From: Nyssa sinensis
Taxonomy: Eukaryota > Streptophyta > Magnoliopsida > Cornales > Nyssaceae
Reading direction: 5' to 3'
NCBI GenBank assembly: GCA_008638375.1
Contig: VIRR01000552.1
Coordinates: 124,001 to 188,000 of the forward strand
Length of the DNA stretch: 64,000 nt
In this document: in pieces, positions 46,581 through 60,695 of the stretch
Numbering within the stretch: the first letter of the stretch is position 1
Layout: the number at the start of each line of letters is the position of its first letter
Notes under the pieces: model-generated
Databases searched by the model: none
The model's input: the letters and a program-made list of their open reading frames with translations, nothing else
What the model was told of the DNA's origin: nothing
Translations under genes and position numbers: made by a program

Positions 46581-49054
46581 TGTCACGCCCCGAATTTCCC
46601 ACGAACCCGGGGCGCGAGTAACGAGACAGAAAGTAAAATAAATAAAAGGACAAAAGTAATTAAATTCACTAAACATGCGTCCATCATCATCCATACATAA
46701 AGTAATATCGAATACATTGTTCATCAGTCATTCGGGCTTAAGCCCTTACATAACAAAATACAAGTCTCATGGGTCACAAATACATCACGTGCTTCGCCCT
46801 CTCAGGGCATCACTAAGTCTCACGTGGCTGGAGGATCCTCATCTGAAAAATGTTGCCCACGAATGGGTCAGCTCAACTGCTGGTATGATGAAGTGCTAAT
46901 GCCAGAAATAAAGCTAAGGCGTGGCATGTGCAAAGTGTACATTTATTTCTAAATGACATTCAAGCATCGCAGTAGTATATATGAATAGTATGCGTGACAC
47001 ACCCATGCACCACTCTATGCCACACCCATGTCTCGTTTACGGGTACTCCCCGATGGCTACGGAGTACCAATGCAATGGCCAATTTTGGGTTTTTCACCAC
47101 AGGATCTACACCCTCATAATGCAAAGCACCACGTGCTTACCCACGCCATGTTCTCAAAGGATTCATCATATGCCAATATGCCAATGCAATCTCAATGATA
47201 CATGGTTTCCACAATATAGCATGCTCGAGACAATAATATATAAATCACCTAACTGATTCCACATGCAATCATATCTCGTAAAATCAACATATACACATGT
47301 CGTGAGTCACATTCATCATTCACTAGATATTCATAAGGTACAAGTAACATGTAAGCATGTGAACAACCAATTCCAAATAAATGGTAAACACGTTACAGAT
47401 AAACACATACGACATTCAGTCATTCACAAATATTCCTAACTTAACTTCATTTCTAACACTAGCAAAACACCATACCTGATGGGTTGGTATCAACCCTAGA
47501 AGATCGTGAACTATATGTAACTGAACCGGTGGATGAAAATGTAGGAGATCAGATCGCCTCCTCCTGTCCTGTCAGTGTCCCTAAAAGTAGAAATCACAAC
47601 TCAGTCCATTGTTGTTTGAATGTATGCTATTCATCAAATTTTATGTCTTTAAATTCATAGGTTTCTATTCTGCTAAATTAAACTCTACTATTGGTTTTAG
47701 AACGTTTAAGAAAGTAAGTCTACGTTTTCGTAGAACTTAATTCGGACACCTGTGTTGAAAAGGGCAAAACAGTCATTTTGCACTTCACACGTGTCCTCAC
47801 ATTTCGTGACCTCTTTTCACAAATCGGACTCCACGGTTGAGTCCGGAATGTTCGAGATAATAAAATTCCACTATTTGTTTACCTAATTCGAAGTTCGTTT
47901 GACTGTGTTTCAATCTAGGGGCATTTTGGTAATTTTAAGGGTTACTACGGGTCTTTTATTTTTTGGGACCCCGTCTCGTAAAACGGACCTCACCATTGAT
48001 CTCAGAATGGTCGAGATAGTCAAAATACACCTATGACTTGTCCCATTTGGACTCCGGGATATTTTTGAATATTTAATTAATTAAATTAATTTAATTAAAT
48101 AATTAATTAATTAATTTAATTAATATTTTATTCATAATTTAATCAGGTGGGTCAAAGTGTAATTTCTAACAGTTGGGGGGTCAATTCGTAATTTCTGAAA
48201 GTTCAGGTTAAGGTTCAAATTCAAAAGGTTCAAATCTAAAGGTTTAAATTTTAAAAAGGTTCAAATTCATTTAATTTAAAACAATGGTTGACACGTGGCA
48301 GGGGCAACCCGTACCCGCCCGAACCAGACCCGGACCCGACCCGACACCCCACTTTCTTCCCCGATTCTCCGGCGAAGCAGCGGTAGGGTTCCGGCGCCTT
48401 CTCCGGTGCCGGCGACCTTTTTCCGGCGAGATTTCTTCGACTTTTTAATACGGTTTTCTTCGGTTTTCCTAGGGGATTACGTACCCCGAGTTGGTTTTCC
48501 CTTTCATCACTCGGAACCCTTCGAAATGACCAGAACCGTAGCTCCGGCCACCCCAAACCCAGATTCCGGCCAGCTGTGTTTTCACGATTTTAAGCTTGGT
48601 TTTCGATGGTTTCAACTCCCACCAATCTCTAATGGTTTTCCACACTATCCAGCAACACTTCCATAAGGCCAAACCAACGTTTTTAAGCCAAAAGAACATG
48701 AAACCCGAATATTATCCCCGACCTGCAACTCCCAGTTTCTCTCTCATTTCTCAACCATTTCTTCTCATTCTTTTTGCAAATTAATCCCTACATTATGCTC
48801 TAAAAGGTTCTATAATTTAAATCAACTGAAATGCTCTAAAAAAATTTGAAACAGAAGTGACCCACTTACCCGAACCTTCGGCCGTTTCTCTCTCTAGCCG
48901 TGCCCTCTTCCACCTTCTTGCTCCGAGCTTAACCCAGCCTCCACTCTCTTTCTCAGAACCCTGTTTCTCTCTCTCACCTTCTGCTTCTTTTCTTTTCTTC
49001 TCTTTTCTTCTCACCCGAGACACTCCCCTTTTTCCTTCACTCTCTCTCTCTATA

Positions 49055-49092
<38 letters not shown>

Positions 49093-49501
49093 AATCCGAC
49101 CCACCCTCTGGCAACCCCACTGCCACACACAACTCTACTCCCACACTCCATCCCCCACTCCTCATTGAGTGTAACACACTCAATCTACACACACCCACAC
49201 ACACAACCGGCCCACACACACATGCACACACTGTGCACTGTTATGTACATATATATATATATATATATACACAAATAAATACATATATATATTCTCTAAA
49301 TTTAATTATGCATGTAATATATATATATATATATATATACATGCACATGTAGCATACACATAATTGTACACATACAATACACACATCACATTCTTAATAA
49401 TGATAATAATAGTAATAATAATAATAATTAATTAATCAATTAACAATTGCAAGAATAATTTAATAATAATAATAAAAAAAAAAAATTTTCATGTTATAAC
49501 A
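46581..49501 (-). repeat. Element E right (5') LTR, 2921 bp
   Basis: Near-identical to 38420-41368. Differences seen are a handful of substitutions, a 4-bp TTAA-type indel near 48112 and the shorter CT microsatellite. Confidence 0.95.
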
Positions 49502-49589
49502 GCAACTAAGGACTCAACTTTAGTATATGCCTTTTAATTTGATGATGACAATGCTTGTTTTATTTAAGCTTTGTTAACCCCTATATATC

Positions 49590-52500
49590 TGTCACGCCCT
49601 GAATTTTCATGAACCCAGAGGTGAGTGTAACGAAACTAAAAGAAAATAAAATAAAGGACAATCTAACGGATTCAACCCAAACTTACATTCAGTTCCTTCA
49701 ATGTACATCCATGTAAAGCATAGTCAATAAAAACATTCGACATGTCATTCGGGCTTAAGCCCAACATCACAAAATATGCCTCCACAGGCCAAATATCCTC
49801 CTAAGCTCATATTTCCTCCACTCTGCAAGACTTTCTCAAGTCTCAAGTGCCGGGAGCGTCATCTGTAATGTGTTGTCCCACGAATGGGTCAACTCAATTG
49901 CTGGTATAATATAATGCTAATGCAAGGGACAAAATTAAGGGCGTGGCATGTGCAAGTGTACATTTATATCTACATGCCTTTCTAATCATCATGCAATGTA
50001 CTGATTATATCCATAAAGCATCCATGCAAATTCTATACCACATCCATGAATTCATTAATATGAAGTAATGAAAATGTGCATGACACATCCACACAACTCT
50101 ACATCATACCCATGTCAACTCTATGCCATGTCCATGTCTCATTTTCAGAACACATCCGATGGAACCTGAGTACCAATGTAATGTCTCATTTTCGGAACAC
50201 ATCCGATGGAGGCTGAGTACCATGTCTCGTTTCGGAACACATCCGATGGAAACTAAGTACCATGTATGACTCACTTTACGGACCTTCCCCGACGGCCTGA
50301 GTAACCACGTATGCACAGCACCAAGTGCTCAACCCACACTATGCTTTCAATGAATCACACCATGCCAATATGCTTTGATTCCACCATGCAATAATACAAT
50401 CTCATATAAGCAATTTATCAACACAAGGAGCATGCCTTTAAACAATGTATTCCACTTAAAACAATCACATCATTTGAATAACAAAACCTCTTCCACATGA
50501 ATGTATGCAATACATGATCAACGAAAATTACATACTCAAGTCATGTGTTCACAATCTGAACAACTCTCCAAACATATAAATCACGTACAACCCAGCATAT
50601 AGAATAAATCATATCTCCATGGAGCAGCAAGAAGCACATAAGTAACGTAAACAATCAACTCAAGGTTTCTTTTTAAAGCAACATTCCTTATGTGATTTTT
50701 TGATATTAAACAAATAAATATGTGATCTATTAAATCAACATGCAAATCATTCCTAAACTTAATTCTATTCCTTACTTAGCACAATATATCATACCTGATG
50801 GGTTGGTCTCAACCCTAAGAAATCATGCTCGCAATGTAACTGAACTAACAGGGATAATGTAGAAGGTCAGACTGTCACGCCCCGAATTCCCGACCGAACC
50901 CGGGGACGCGACTGAAGCAAAGGAAAGAAATAAATAAATAGACGAATAAATAAATACATAAATAAATAACTAATTTTACTGATAAAAAAAAAAAGAAAAT
51001 AAGAGAAAGTAAATAAATAAATAAATAGACGATTCAACTAATCTAACTAATATAGATACAAGCCTATTCCACTAACATAACTATACATCCATCAATACAC
51101 ATACATTCCCGTTTTAAAAAAATTTCGGCAGAACCTCCTTTGTTTTTCGAGCCTTTTTCTCCCTGATAAACACAATATATCATATATATATAGACAATTA
51201 CAATCCATCCTCACTCGATGGCCACAACTTTATCAAAGTTAAATATACATCGCCTACTTATACAATCCATCACGTCTACTCCTACATTTAAACTAAAAGA
51301 TCACAAATTCAATATCTATTACAATATACAATGCCATTTCCATTCTTTTCAGAAACACATCAATCTTTTATAATATCAAAATACACCCCAAGGGCCCAAA
51401 TATTCTTCTACAGTCAAGTCTCCTCCATTCGGCTAGACTTCCTCAAGCCTCAGGTGTCGGGAATGTCATCTGAAATATGGTTCCCACGAATGGGTCAGCG
51501 CCAACATGCTGGTATGGTACAATACTAATGCAAGGAACAAAATTAAGACGTGGCATGTGCAAGTGTACAGGTATGTCTACATGCCTCCCTAATCATGCAT
51601 ACAATACAATGGCAATGTACAAACTACATCTGTATAAAAACCCTATATCACGTTCACAAATTCATCAACACAATGCACAGGCAATATGCGTGACACACCC
51701 ATGCATCTCAATGTCACACCTATGTCTCATGATACGGTCCTTCCTCGCTGGCATGAGTACCGCCACGTATGTCTCCTTTTCGGTGCGCCCCCGATGGAAC
51801 GGAGTACCAACGGCCGAGTTTTGGGTTTTTCACCACAGAACCTACGCCCTCATAATGCACCAGCACCTCGTGCTGACCCACACTATGCTTTCAAGGAATC
51901 ACACTATGCCAATATGCCATGATTTCATCATGCAATATCGCAATCTCAATAAAACATTTCACCAATGCATAAAGCATGCTTTTTAAACAATATCGTCCTC
52001 TTAAAAATAACAATAGCATCTGAATCATAAGACCTCATCCACAAATATACGCATCATGCATAATCAATCTCAGTCACAACATCAACAATCCTTATAAAAC
52101 ATAAATCACATATGATGGCAACGCAAAAAGTAAATCACAAGAAGTAAATCACATATGAAGCACATAACTAAATAACTCAAGGGTTCTCAAAGCAATAATT
52201 CCTATGTGATCTTCTATTAGTAGATAAGCACAAAAATCATTCAAGTAATATGCACATCAATCCTAATTTAATCCTATTCCTTACTTAGTAAAGTACCATT
52301 CCTGATCGGGTTATCTCAACCCCACTAAGCTGTGTCCACTATGCAAATCCAATCAACCAGGTTGATCTTTCGTCCACGGTTCATAAGTTGAAGAAACACA
52401 CTGGCATGTTGATCTAGTCGACCAACCATTTTAAATCCAGTTTCATCAGCTTCTTCAACCTTTTTCCCTAAGCAGACGATGATCTTGACAGATTCTGTCC

Positions 52501-53961
52501 CTTTATCATCCCATCCATCTTATCATCCCATCCATCAGATATTGAAGAACTTTCCCTTCCTCTCATCAGATTACTTACTACATACATTCTTCACCGTGCC
52601 ATCATAGCTTCCTTCCAACACCAAGTATCAAGTCACACCAAACATCCTCAACAAAATCCATTCTAGCTTCATAACCTCTTTAGGCTTGGCTTCAATCAAA
52701 TCCCTAAGTGAAAATAGGAACAACTCTACGTAACAACCCCCAAGTATCATCCTGTCCTTGGCCATTTCTGTTTATACAGATTTATCCACCAATTCGAACT
52801 ACTGAATTCAAACTCTAGCTTCCCTTTACTCAGAACCCCTGCTTTTTCTATTAGCCCGCTGCAACCCGAACAATCAGCCTCTACGCTGTCTCATTCCCAT
52901 CGCTGGAGTACTGCTGCTTCGTGCTCCTTCAATCTGCATTACCAACTAAACCCCCACTCCTTGTAGTAGCCGCAGCCATGGACTGCTAATTCTCCTTGCA
53001 GCGAACTGCTTCCAACCAAAAACCCATTCTGAATTTTTAGAGACGTTGACATAGCAATCAGATCACACACCCAGACTCAACGTGATTCCCCCAACTCAAC
53101 ACCGTCTCACCTACTGCCACTGCCTCCATCAATTCTTCCCCAGATCTACCCCAATTTCTTTTCTATCTCTCAGTCGGCTACTCTCCCTTCATTCCCTCTT
53201 TTCCCTCTTTTTCTGCTGCTATAATGTTACCCACACACATGTGTTTCTCTATAATATTTCTGCTGCACTGTGCCTACCTGAACAGCCCACATATATATAC
53301 GGATCTGCTGTAGCCTCACTCTCTTTCTCCCCAATTTAAACAACTCATCAAAAACCCAAATCTCTCATCTTATCCCATCTCAAACAATGTCATGACCATC
53401 CTGGATTTGAGCTTCTTTGCACCACAACTACAGCCGCATCAAAATCCCTTCTGCTCCAACGTTACACCAATACACACTTCAGTCACCATCTAATCCAAAA
53501 CTCCATTGCTCAACTTTCAATCCAATCCAACCAACACTTTCCGAAAACCTCAGGAAATCAGAATAACTCCAATTCATCACAGCAACCAAAATGGAAAAGA
53601 AGGAATAGCAACCTATACACCACTGTCAACCAAATTTACACAGCTGTGCGCCGTTTCTACCATACACAACTCCAAGTCGTATCATCCTTCAATCGCTCCT
53701 GGTTCGACAACCGAACTCCCCCAAGCGCTATACCCATGTTGCCAACGAACCTCCAAGAACCCATATGCATCATAAAACCCATCCACTACTGCCGTAACAT
53801 TGTCATCGCTTCATCTTTTCTCCAAACCCACGACTGCACCACTCTCCTGCTCTGCGTCAAACCCAAGCAGCCACACACACAAAACTGCAACACAATTCAA
53901 GCCCCATATACATATATATATATATGTCTACATATATCCACGCACAAGCTTCACAACATAG

Positions 53962-53996
<35 letters not shown>

Positions 53997-56671
53997 CTGC
54001 ACTACTACTGGATTCGAATAGCCCAACAGACCGACTTAGCCACAGGAATTTCACTAATCTGCCGTAACTTTCCTGTCGACCCAACCGCAGAAACCCCAGC
54101 CTCGATCCACTTGGGGACCAAACACCACCATAAGCGACCCAACCAAACTCGTCGCTGCTCTGTCACCGTCTGGTCAACGGCCTCAAGCCCATCCACCGAT
54201 CGCCTCTGCGTGTTGCCCCTTTCTCCTCTCTTCCTTCTTTCTCTTTTTCCCCTTTTCTCTTTTTCTCTCTTCTCTTTCCTGTTTTCACGAGACCTGCACC
54301 GCTTCCCTTTTCTTTTCTTCCCATTTCTTTTTCTTACCCCGTTCTGCTTCTCTCCCTCATGTCATAGATTATATCTATATATAAATATATCTAATATATA
54401 ACACACACACACCACACGACCAAAGCTGCCGACACTATTCCTTTGTCTTTTTTTTTTTTTTTTTTAGAAATTTCACGGACACATATATATACATATACAT
54501 GTATATATCTTTTTAATATAAATTTATAATTCGTATCAATCCCATGGATTTATCCTGGCACTTCGTAAACCGATTTAAATATTTTATTTTATTTTATTTT
54601 ATTTTATTTTTTTTTCAAATCTCTACACAGACCGCCTTCTCCTCGCCTTTCAGTATCCCTAAAATTCATGAAATGTAACTCAGTCCATTTGCTACTTGAA
54701 TTATGCTATTCATCAAATTTTATGCCTTTATTTTATGAGTTTCTATTTTTCCAAAATAGACTCTACCATTGAGTCCAGAACGCCGAACAAGGTCCGTTTA
54801 GGTTTTCGTGGAATTTAATTTGGACATTCGAACTAAAAAGGGCAAAACGGTCATTTTGTACTTTTACAGGTCTTTATATCCCGATACCTCTTTTCGCAAA
54901 TTAGACTCCATTGTTGAGTCCAGAATGGTTGAAATAATAAAATTTCACTATTTTTTTTTTACTTTATTCGAGGTTCGTTTGACTAGTCTTTAAATCAGGG
55001 TCATTTTGGTAATTTTTAATGTTCCTATGGGTCTTTTATTTTTCGGGACCTCACCTTGCAAAACGGACCTCACCGTTGGGTTCAAAAGGTCCGAGACATG
55101 AAGAAAACACTAATAGTTTATTTAATTTGGACTCCAGCATATTTCGTAAGGTTTTAATTAATTAAATCAATTTAATTAATTAAATTAATATTTTATTCTG
55201 GGGCCTAATCATAATTATTAAAAGTTCTGGGATCAAATCAGGATTTCTAAAAGTTGAGTGGTTAAATCAGAATTTCTGATTTAACTATCCTAAATCAAGA
55301 TAGTCAAACAGTGGATAATTTCCAAAACAGGGGATAGGATATCCACATTTTAAAAATTTAAATTTAAATTTCAATTTGCTGAATCCGCAGCCAAACACCC
55401 CTTATCCCTAATCCAACCCAACTTATGCGGCCCAAACCCAAGAGCCCAATGATCTTTTAATTAAAATGACCCAAAGTCTTGCAATTTAAAACAGGCCCAA
55501 GGACATTTAACCAAACAGGCCCAAATCAAAATTAAATAGGCCCAAAATCTTTAAACCCAAGCAAGCCCAAACCCTATTTAAACCCAAACAGGCCCAACAT
55601 CTCCATCATCTTCCCCAATCTTCCGGCCAAGGGTCCTAGGTTTCCGTCGCCGTCTTCGGCGATGGCGACGACTTTTCCGGCCATATTTCCACATTTTTAA
55701 AATGCAGTTTCCTCCTAATTCTTCCATAGATTTCATCCATAACCACCGTTTTCATTTTCATCCATTGGATCCCCACAAATGACCAGCAGCCGTAACTTCG
55801 GCCACCCCAAGCCCAGATTCCGGCGATTGGTTTTCCTCACTGTTTTGACCCTAACTTGATTTTAAACGGTTTCTGCACCTCACCTGATCATTTTGATAGT
55901 ATTTTTATGGAGCTTTAATAGGAATCTCCACCTAATCCGAACCTAGTATCTAGACTTGTAACTCATTTTTTTTTCCACCTCATTTCTCAACCTTTTTCAC
56001 CCATTCTCTTTGCATTATTTTTCTTTTAACCTCAATCATATGGCCCCATACCATGAAGTAATAGTTGCGAAAGAAAAAAAAAATAAAACTTCAAGAAAAG
56101 AAAAAAAAGAACTTCATAAACTCACTAATTTTCTGGTGCAGGTGCAGGTCTCCCTTTGTCCCCCTCTTAACTTACGTCTGAACTTCTCCAACCTTCAATG
56201 CTTCTTCTAACTCAGCCTCTCCCTCTTTCTGGTTTCCTTTCTCTTTCTAGCCCAACGTATGCATTCCCAATACACACACATGGATATACACAACATCACC
56301 TCAGCAGGCCAACTGTAGCCCATCACTGCCCCTCTTTCCTGACTCTCCTATTGTCCAAATCACCCCTTCTTTTTTCAGAGTGCATTAAATGTTGCTTGTT
56401 GGCCTAGTTTATCATGTATAGATATATTATATTATACATTACACATACACACTCACATTGCACACACAATACACCTTGTGTACACCTATACATAACACTA
56501 TATATTTTTATATACATACATGCATTATATTTATACACACATACATATATGCATGCCATGACTAACACATACATCACACACTTTTAATTTACTAAATAAT
56601 TAAAGAAATGAATAAATAAATAAATAAATAAATAAATAAAAAATTTCTTCCCAAAATTTCAAATCTTTACA
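49590..56671 (-). mobile_element. Solo LTR F, split by solo LTR G
   Basis: Starts TGTCACGCCCTGAATTTTC at 49590 and ends AAATCTTTACA at 56671. It is flanked by a perfect duplication ATATC (49585-49589 and 56672-56676). Without G it is about 3.3 kb. It contains the usual LTR modules (about 54755-55090), a GC-rich CCGTCGCCG block near 55645 and an (AAAT)n run near 56610. No primer site or coding region adjoins it. The 78 bp between E and F (49507-49584) are host DNA. Confidence 0.88.
50873..54627 (-). mobile_element. Solo LTR G, 3.75 kb, nested in F
   Basis: Starts TGTCACGCCCCGAATTCCC and ends AAATCTCTACA. It is flanked by a perfect duplication CAGAC (50868-50872 and 54628-54632), and removing it makes LTR F continuous (GGTCAGAC/CGCCTTCTCC). 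The region 52400-54400 is C-rich with long pyrimidine tracts and no similarity to the other LTRs that I can see. Long plus-strand frames there (for example 53646-54401) run antisense to the LTR and look like composition artefacts. Confidence 0.88.
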
Positions 56672-58011
56672 ATATCAAGCCAATTTCTTAACTGAATGAA
56701 AGAGACAAGCATACAAATAAGACCAGTTTCATTCATTTCCTTTATATATTAATCATCCACTTTTATGTGCCTCATTTCTTCAGGATTTGAATAATGTTGA
56801 AAAAACTTCTTTTTAAGAATTTTAACATATATCTCACAAATCAAATGACGCATTATTGGATTTTGGTTACTTATGTAGTGTTTGGATGAATTGTTAAAAG
56901 TAGTTGATACATTTAATGAGTTAATTTGTTTGGACTTGTACGCTGGAACGAGGCCAAGTAGGGCTTTGGGGGGGGGGGGTCGTGGGGGCCTTAGTGGGTT
57001 AGTTAAATGATTTTTACGCCTTTCATTATCTTAATTTAATTTTTTGCCACCTCTAATTTTAAAATTTTCCACACTTTATCCTTGTCTTGATTTTAATTTC
57101 ACTTTTCAATAAAATTTTTATCAATTTTTTAGATTTTTTTTTTTTTGTATGACTTAAGGTTTTTTGAGTTTCTTTTGGTTAAACTTCTTATCTAATTTAT
57201 AAGTTTTGTATCAATAAATATAATTACTTATAAAAATATTATCAATTAATATTAATTTTTATACATTTTTTATTTTTAAATTTATGATCGAATATTAAAC
57301 AAAAATTTTGCTCCTCCTTGACAAAATTTCTGACCTCGTCTTTACTTGTACTCAATTTTTATATATTATGTAAACTTATGTTGAAACACTTGACTTTAAC
57401 TTAGAATCTTCTTGATAATATATTATTTTGATTATAAGACTCGATGTGAATAATGCCAAATTAATGTTATGTTCTTAGAGAATAGAAATTATTTTAATAC
57501 GTCATTTTGATTATAAGACTCATTGTGAATAATGCGAAATATGTTCTGAGAGTATATAAATTAAAAGTTAAAAGATCAAAATCTTGTTAAAATGGTGTAA
57601 ATGTTTACTCTTCATGTAAAAAATGTAAGTTCGATTCATTTTTCACATCGTTGTATTAAAATAAAATAAGAAATTAGGAAGTTGAAAATTGAAAATAATT
57701 TAGTTGAAAATAAATTAAGTTGCTTTAAATTTTAATAGTTGCTCCAATTCTAGAATGAGGAAATACGATGACCAATTTTTATATTACTAGGAAACACACA
57801 AGATTTTTTTTTTCCCATCTCCACCTTGCCAATCCACTTTGCAATAATTTAGCTGTCTTGAAAGCAACACATGGGACCTATCCCTTGAAATAATTGCATG
57901 ACGACAAAATTATCATCACCTTCTTGGAAATTGGCATATTGGCAACGACTCCATACAAGTATCAACCAGAAGAATTCAAGGAAGTCTCCTGCCAAGTTTT
58001 CTTCTATTGCA

Positions 58012-58545
58012 ATTTTCAGATCTGTGTTTCTTTGTTAAGTGTGAGTTTTCTGTAAACTTCAAATCAATCTTTTCCTTTCGTGATCTATCTCTTGTTTGTC
58101 GTTCAACTTCAGACCCGCCGTGTTAGAGAATTTAAAATACTGTACTACCTCTATATTGGAAGATCTATAAGCAGGAGGTGCGTCCTCAAGTCTCTCTTGA
58201 TTTTCAGATTTGTGTTTCTTTATTAATTTCAAGTGTTTTTTTTTTTTTATGAACTTTACAGCCTCTCTCTTTTTCCGATCTCTTGTTTGTTGTTTGAAAC
58301 ACTCTAGCTCTGTTGGAAGAGATTTACAAACAAGAGGTATGTCCTCGAGTCAAGTCTCACTCTCTCTCTCTCTCTCTCTCTTAATTTTATTTCTTTGTTA
58401 AATCTGAGTTTTTTCTGCAGTTTACATCTTCTTGTCTTCTTCCAATTTTCCTAATCTTTTGTTTGTCACTTCACTTCAAACAGTGTGTTGCATAATTTGA
58501 AACAGTATACTTGCTCTATTGGAATATTTTATTATTTCAATTTTT
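58012..58545 (+). repeat. Three diverged tandem copies of a ~180-bp unit
   Basis: Copies start near 58012, 58199 and 58380. Each has a TTTGTGTTTCTTTGTTAA-like block, a GAGTTTT...TACA block, TCTTTT/CTTGTTTGT and a CTCTATTGGAA or CTCTGTTGGAA block. The first two end with AGGAGGTGCGTCCTCAAG and AAGAGGTATGTCCTCGAG. The third has a (CT)n start and no such end. No coding frame. Confidence 0.6.
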
Positions 58546-60219
58546 TTTATTATTATTTAAAGGAAGTAATTAGACATTAAAATATATGAATTACAATCAG
58601 TTAATTAAACACTCTAACATATAACAACTAACCAACATAATCAACCTTAAACAAACTAGAAGTTATGTTGTGCTTGGTGGACATATATTATATAGTTTAA
58701 AATTTGAGCTAATTTTTCTCAAATCTTGGATGTATCAGGTTTATGAATTAAGTTTGTGAATCAAACTAATATCAGTTTGTTAACTTAGACATTGGATTGT
58801 TTTTCTTCACCGATTGGTCTTGTTTGTTCATGTAGAAGTTTCTCCAAATTAGTGACGTTTAAATGGGAGAGTACAGAGCAAAGTGAGATTTTAGTCTCAC
58901 CACATGCACCCGGTCACTACTCACTAGCAAACAAGCATCATCAATATAATAACGAAAGGACCATTAGTGAGTAAGATCATTCCGGAGTTAATGACCTAAA
59001 AGTCAAAATAATCCATTTTGTTCGATTACTCCGGTGACCATTCCCTTTGTATTGTTTGCTTGATTGCTTCTTCTCAATTTAACGGTTTGTATTAGAGTGA
59101 TTTTAGATCCAACACAATCATGTGCCACCGGTTGGAGTTTGAAAGAAAATGAAGTTGTAGATTTAAAGAGCAATGTTATACTTTTTATATTTTTATCTCA
59201 AATTATGAGACATAATGTAATTATGACATATTAATTATATAGTTTAATGTACTATCAATATTATAATGTCACGTCATTTAAAATATAAAATATAAAGTTT
59301 GAAATGCATATAGCATTTTTCAAAATTTTCTTTTCTTTTCTTTTCTTTTTGGTTTTTTTTTTCACATTTTATATTTTGTATTTTCACTCTTGGCATCTCT
59401 ACATAATAAATTATGCATGAAAAAGAATTTTTTTTACAAATTTATAAGATAATTTTTACAAACAAAAAGATTAAAAATTTTATATTAAAATTAAGAATAT
59501 ACTAAAAATTATCAAAGTCATTATTAATTCCATAAACTTATGTGAATTTCTAACAAGATCTAATGTGTAAAGAAGTAAGTTTACATTTTTTTTGACAGAA
59601 AATTTTGATGAAATTAATTCTTAAAAATTTCTTAACTTGCAAAAGGAAAGGGGAAATTTTAAAGTTGCAAACTGCACACTCCACAAGTCTCACATCGAAT
59701 TTGAAATACGAGCATCAAGAATTTGTTTGCTCATAAAGCAAATTCAAAAATTTCAGTTTAGAACAATCCCAAGCTTATCCCACATCACATAGAGAGTGAA
59801 AGGCTCAGGACATTAAAACCTTTAAAAGAGGGTCATGTTATCATGTGATAGAAAAGCATTTAAATATGATGTTGAAAAGTCAAACTTTTCTGCGTTTTGA
59901 AGCATTCAATGTCATTACTAAAAATAATGTTTCTTTTCTTCTCACGGCAGGCACTCTTGTCTACTTGCCAACACAGTTTGAATTTTTTTCATACTATTTG
60001 AACCGGACGGTCACGGTTCCTTTAAACCGCTGGTCGGTTTTAGTGATTTTAATTGAAAACAACAGTTTTTGCGTGTCTCATAAATTGGATCGGTTTCTCG
60101 GTTTTATTTTTAAGTTTCATTTTTAAAACAATGGCGTAGTTTTAACTGAAAATTTTGATCAAAGACCTCTCAAAATCAAAAGCTTCTAGTTTAATGTCCA
60201 AATGTTTGACATTTTTGGA

Positions 60220-60221
<2 letters not shown>

Positions 60222-60260
<39 letters not shown>

Positions 60261-60264
60261 CATG
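60222..60264. repeat. (AT)n-(GT)n microsatellite
   Basis: About ten AT units followed by about eleven GT units. Confidence 0.85.
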
Positions 60265-60695
60265 TGTGTGTGTTTATATATATTTAGTACTTATTTGATA
60301 GTATGTTTATGCTATGTTTTTCAAAACACTTTAAAGAATTACGCAGCACAAATCGTGAACAATTGATATTTTATTATTATCAAAAGTTAAAGCTAAAAGA
60401 TGTTTTTAATAAAGACTTGCGTATGTTCGTATATTTAGATATTAAACATTTTATAAAAAAAATTATGAAATTAATACAACAACTATTATTTTTCATAAAA
60501 GCCAATATAGAAACATAAAATTCGTTCTTATATTTGTACATTGGAAATGTAGGCATATACAAATGCATACATGTATAATAATTGTGCATATAGAGATTGT
60601 TTATGCATATAGAAGTGCATGTGTACGTGTGTCTGTGTGTGAGAGTTATATACACTTAAAAAAAGCACCACAAGACATACTTTCACAAAGCAGGA

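Larger units (their letters stand above)
38420..49501 (-). mobile_element. Element E: near-intact Ty3/gypsy chromovirus (Tekay/Del type)
   Basis: 11.1 kb, LTRs 38420-41368 and 46581-49501, perfect duplication GCAAC (38415-38419 and 49502-49506). It has primer site, polypurine tract and a single gag-pol frame from ATG 46371 to 41434. The only obvious defect is one TAG inside the second zinc knuckle. Fewer than about ten base substitutions were noticed between the LTRs over 2.9 kb, so insertion was recent. Long LTRs, one fused ORF and the C-terminal chromodomain-like segment fit the Tekay/Del lineage; this placement is from motif memory, not a tree. Confidence 0.93.
56677..60695. other. Unique intergenic DNA, no convincing gene
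   Basis: AT-rich. Recognisable contents: a 12-G run at 56968-56979, a triplicated ~180-bp repeat (58012-58545), USE-like strings GTCTCACATCG (59687-59697) and TATCCCACATC (59776-59786) with a TTTAAAAG box about 32 nt after the second, and a microsatellite near 60220. No frame longer than about 95 codons and none recognisable. Confidence 0.5.

Noticed and set aside
53646..54401. 251-codon frame, the longest outside gag-pol
   Set aside because: It is antisense within solo LTR G, contains (AT)n-coded IYIYIY runs and a Phe/Leu/Ser pyrimidine tail, and shows no recognisable domain.
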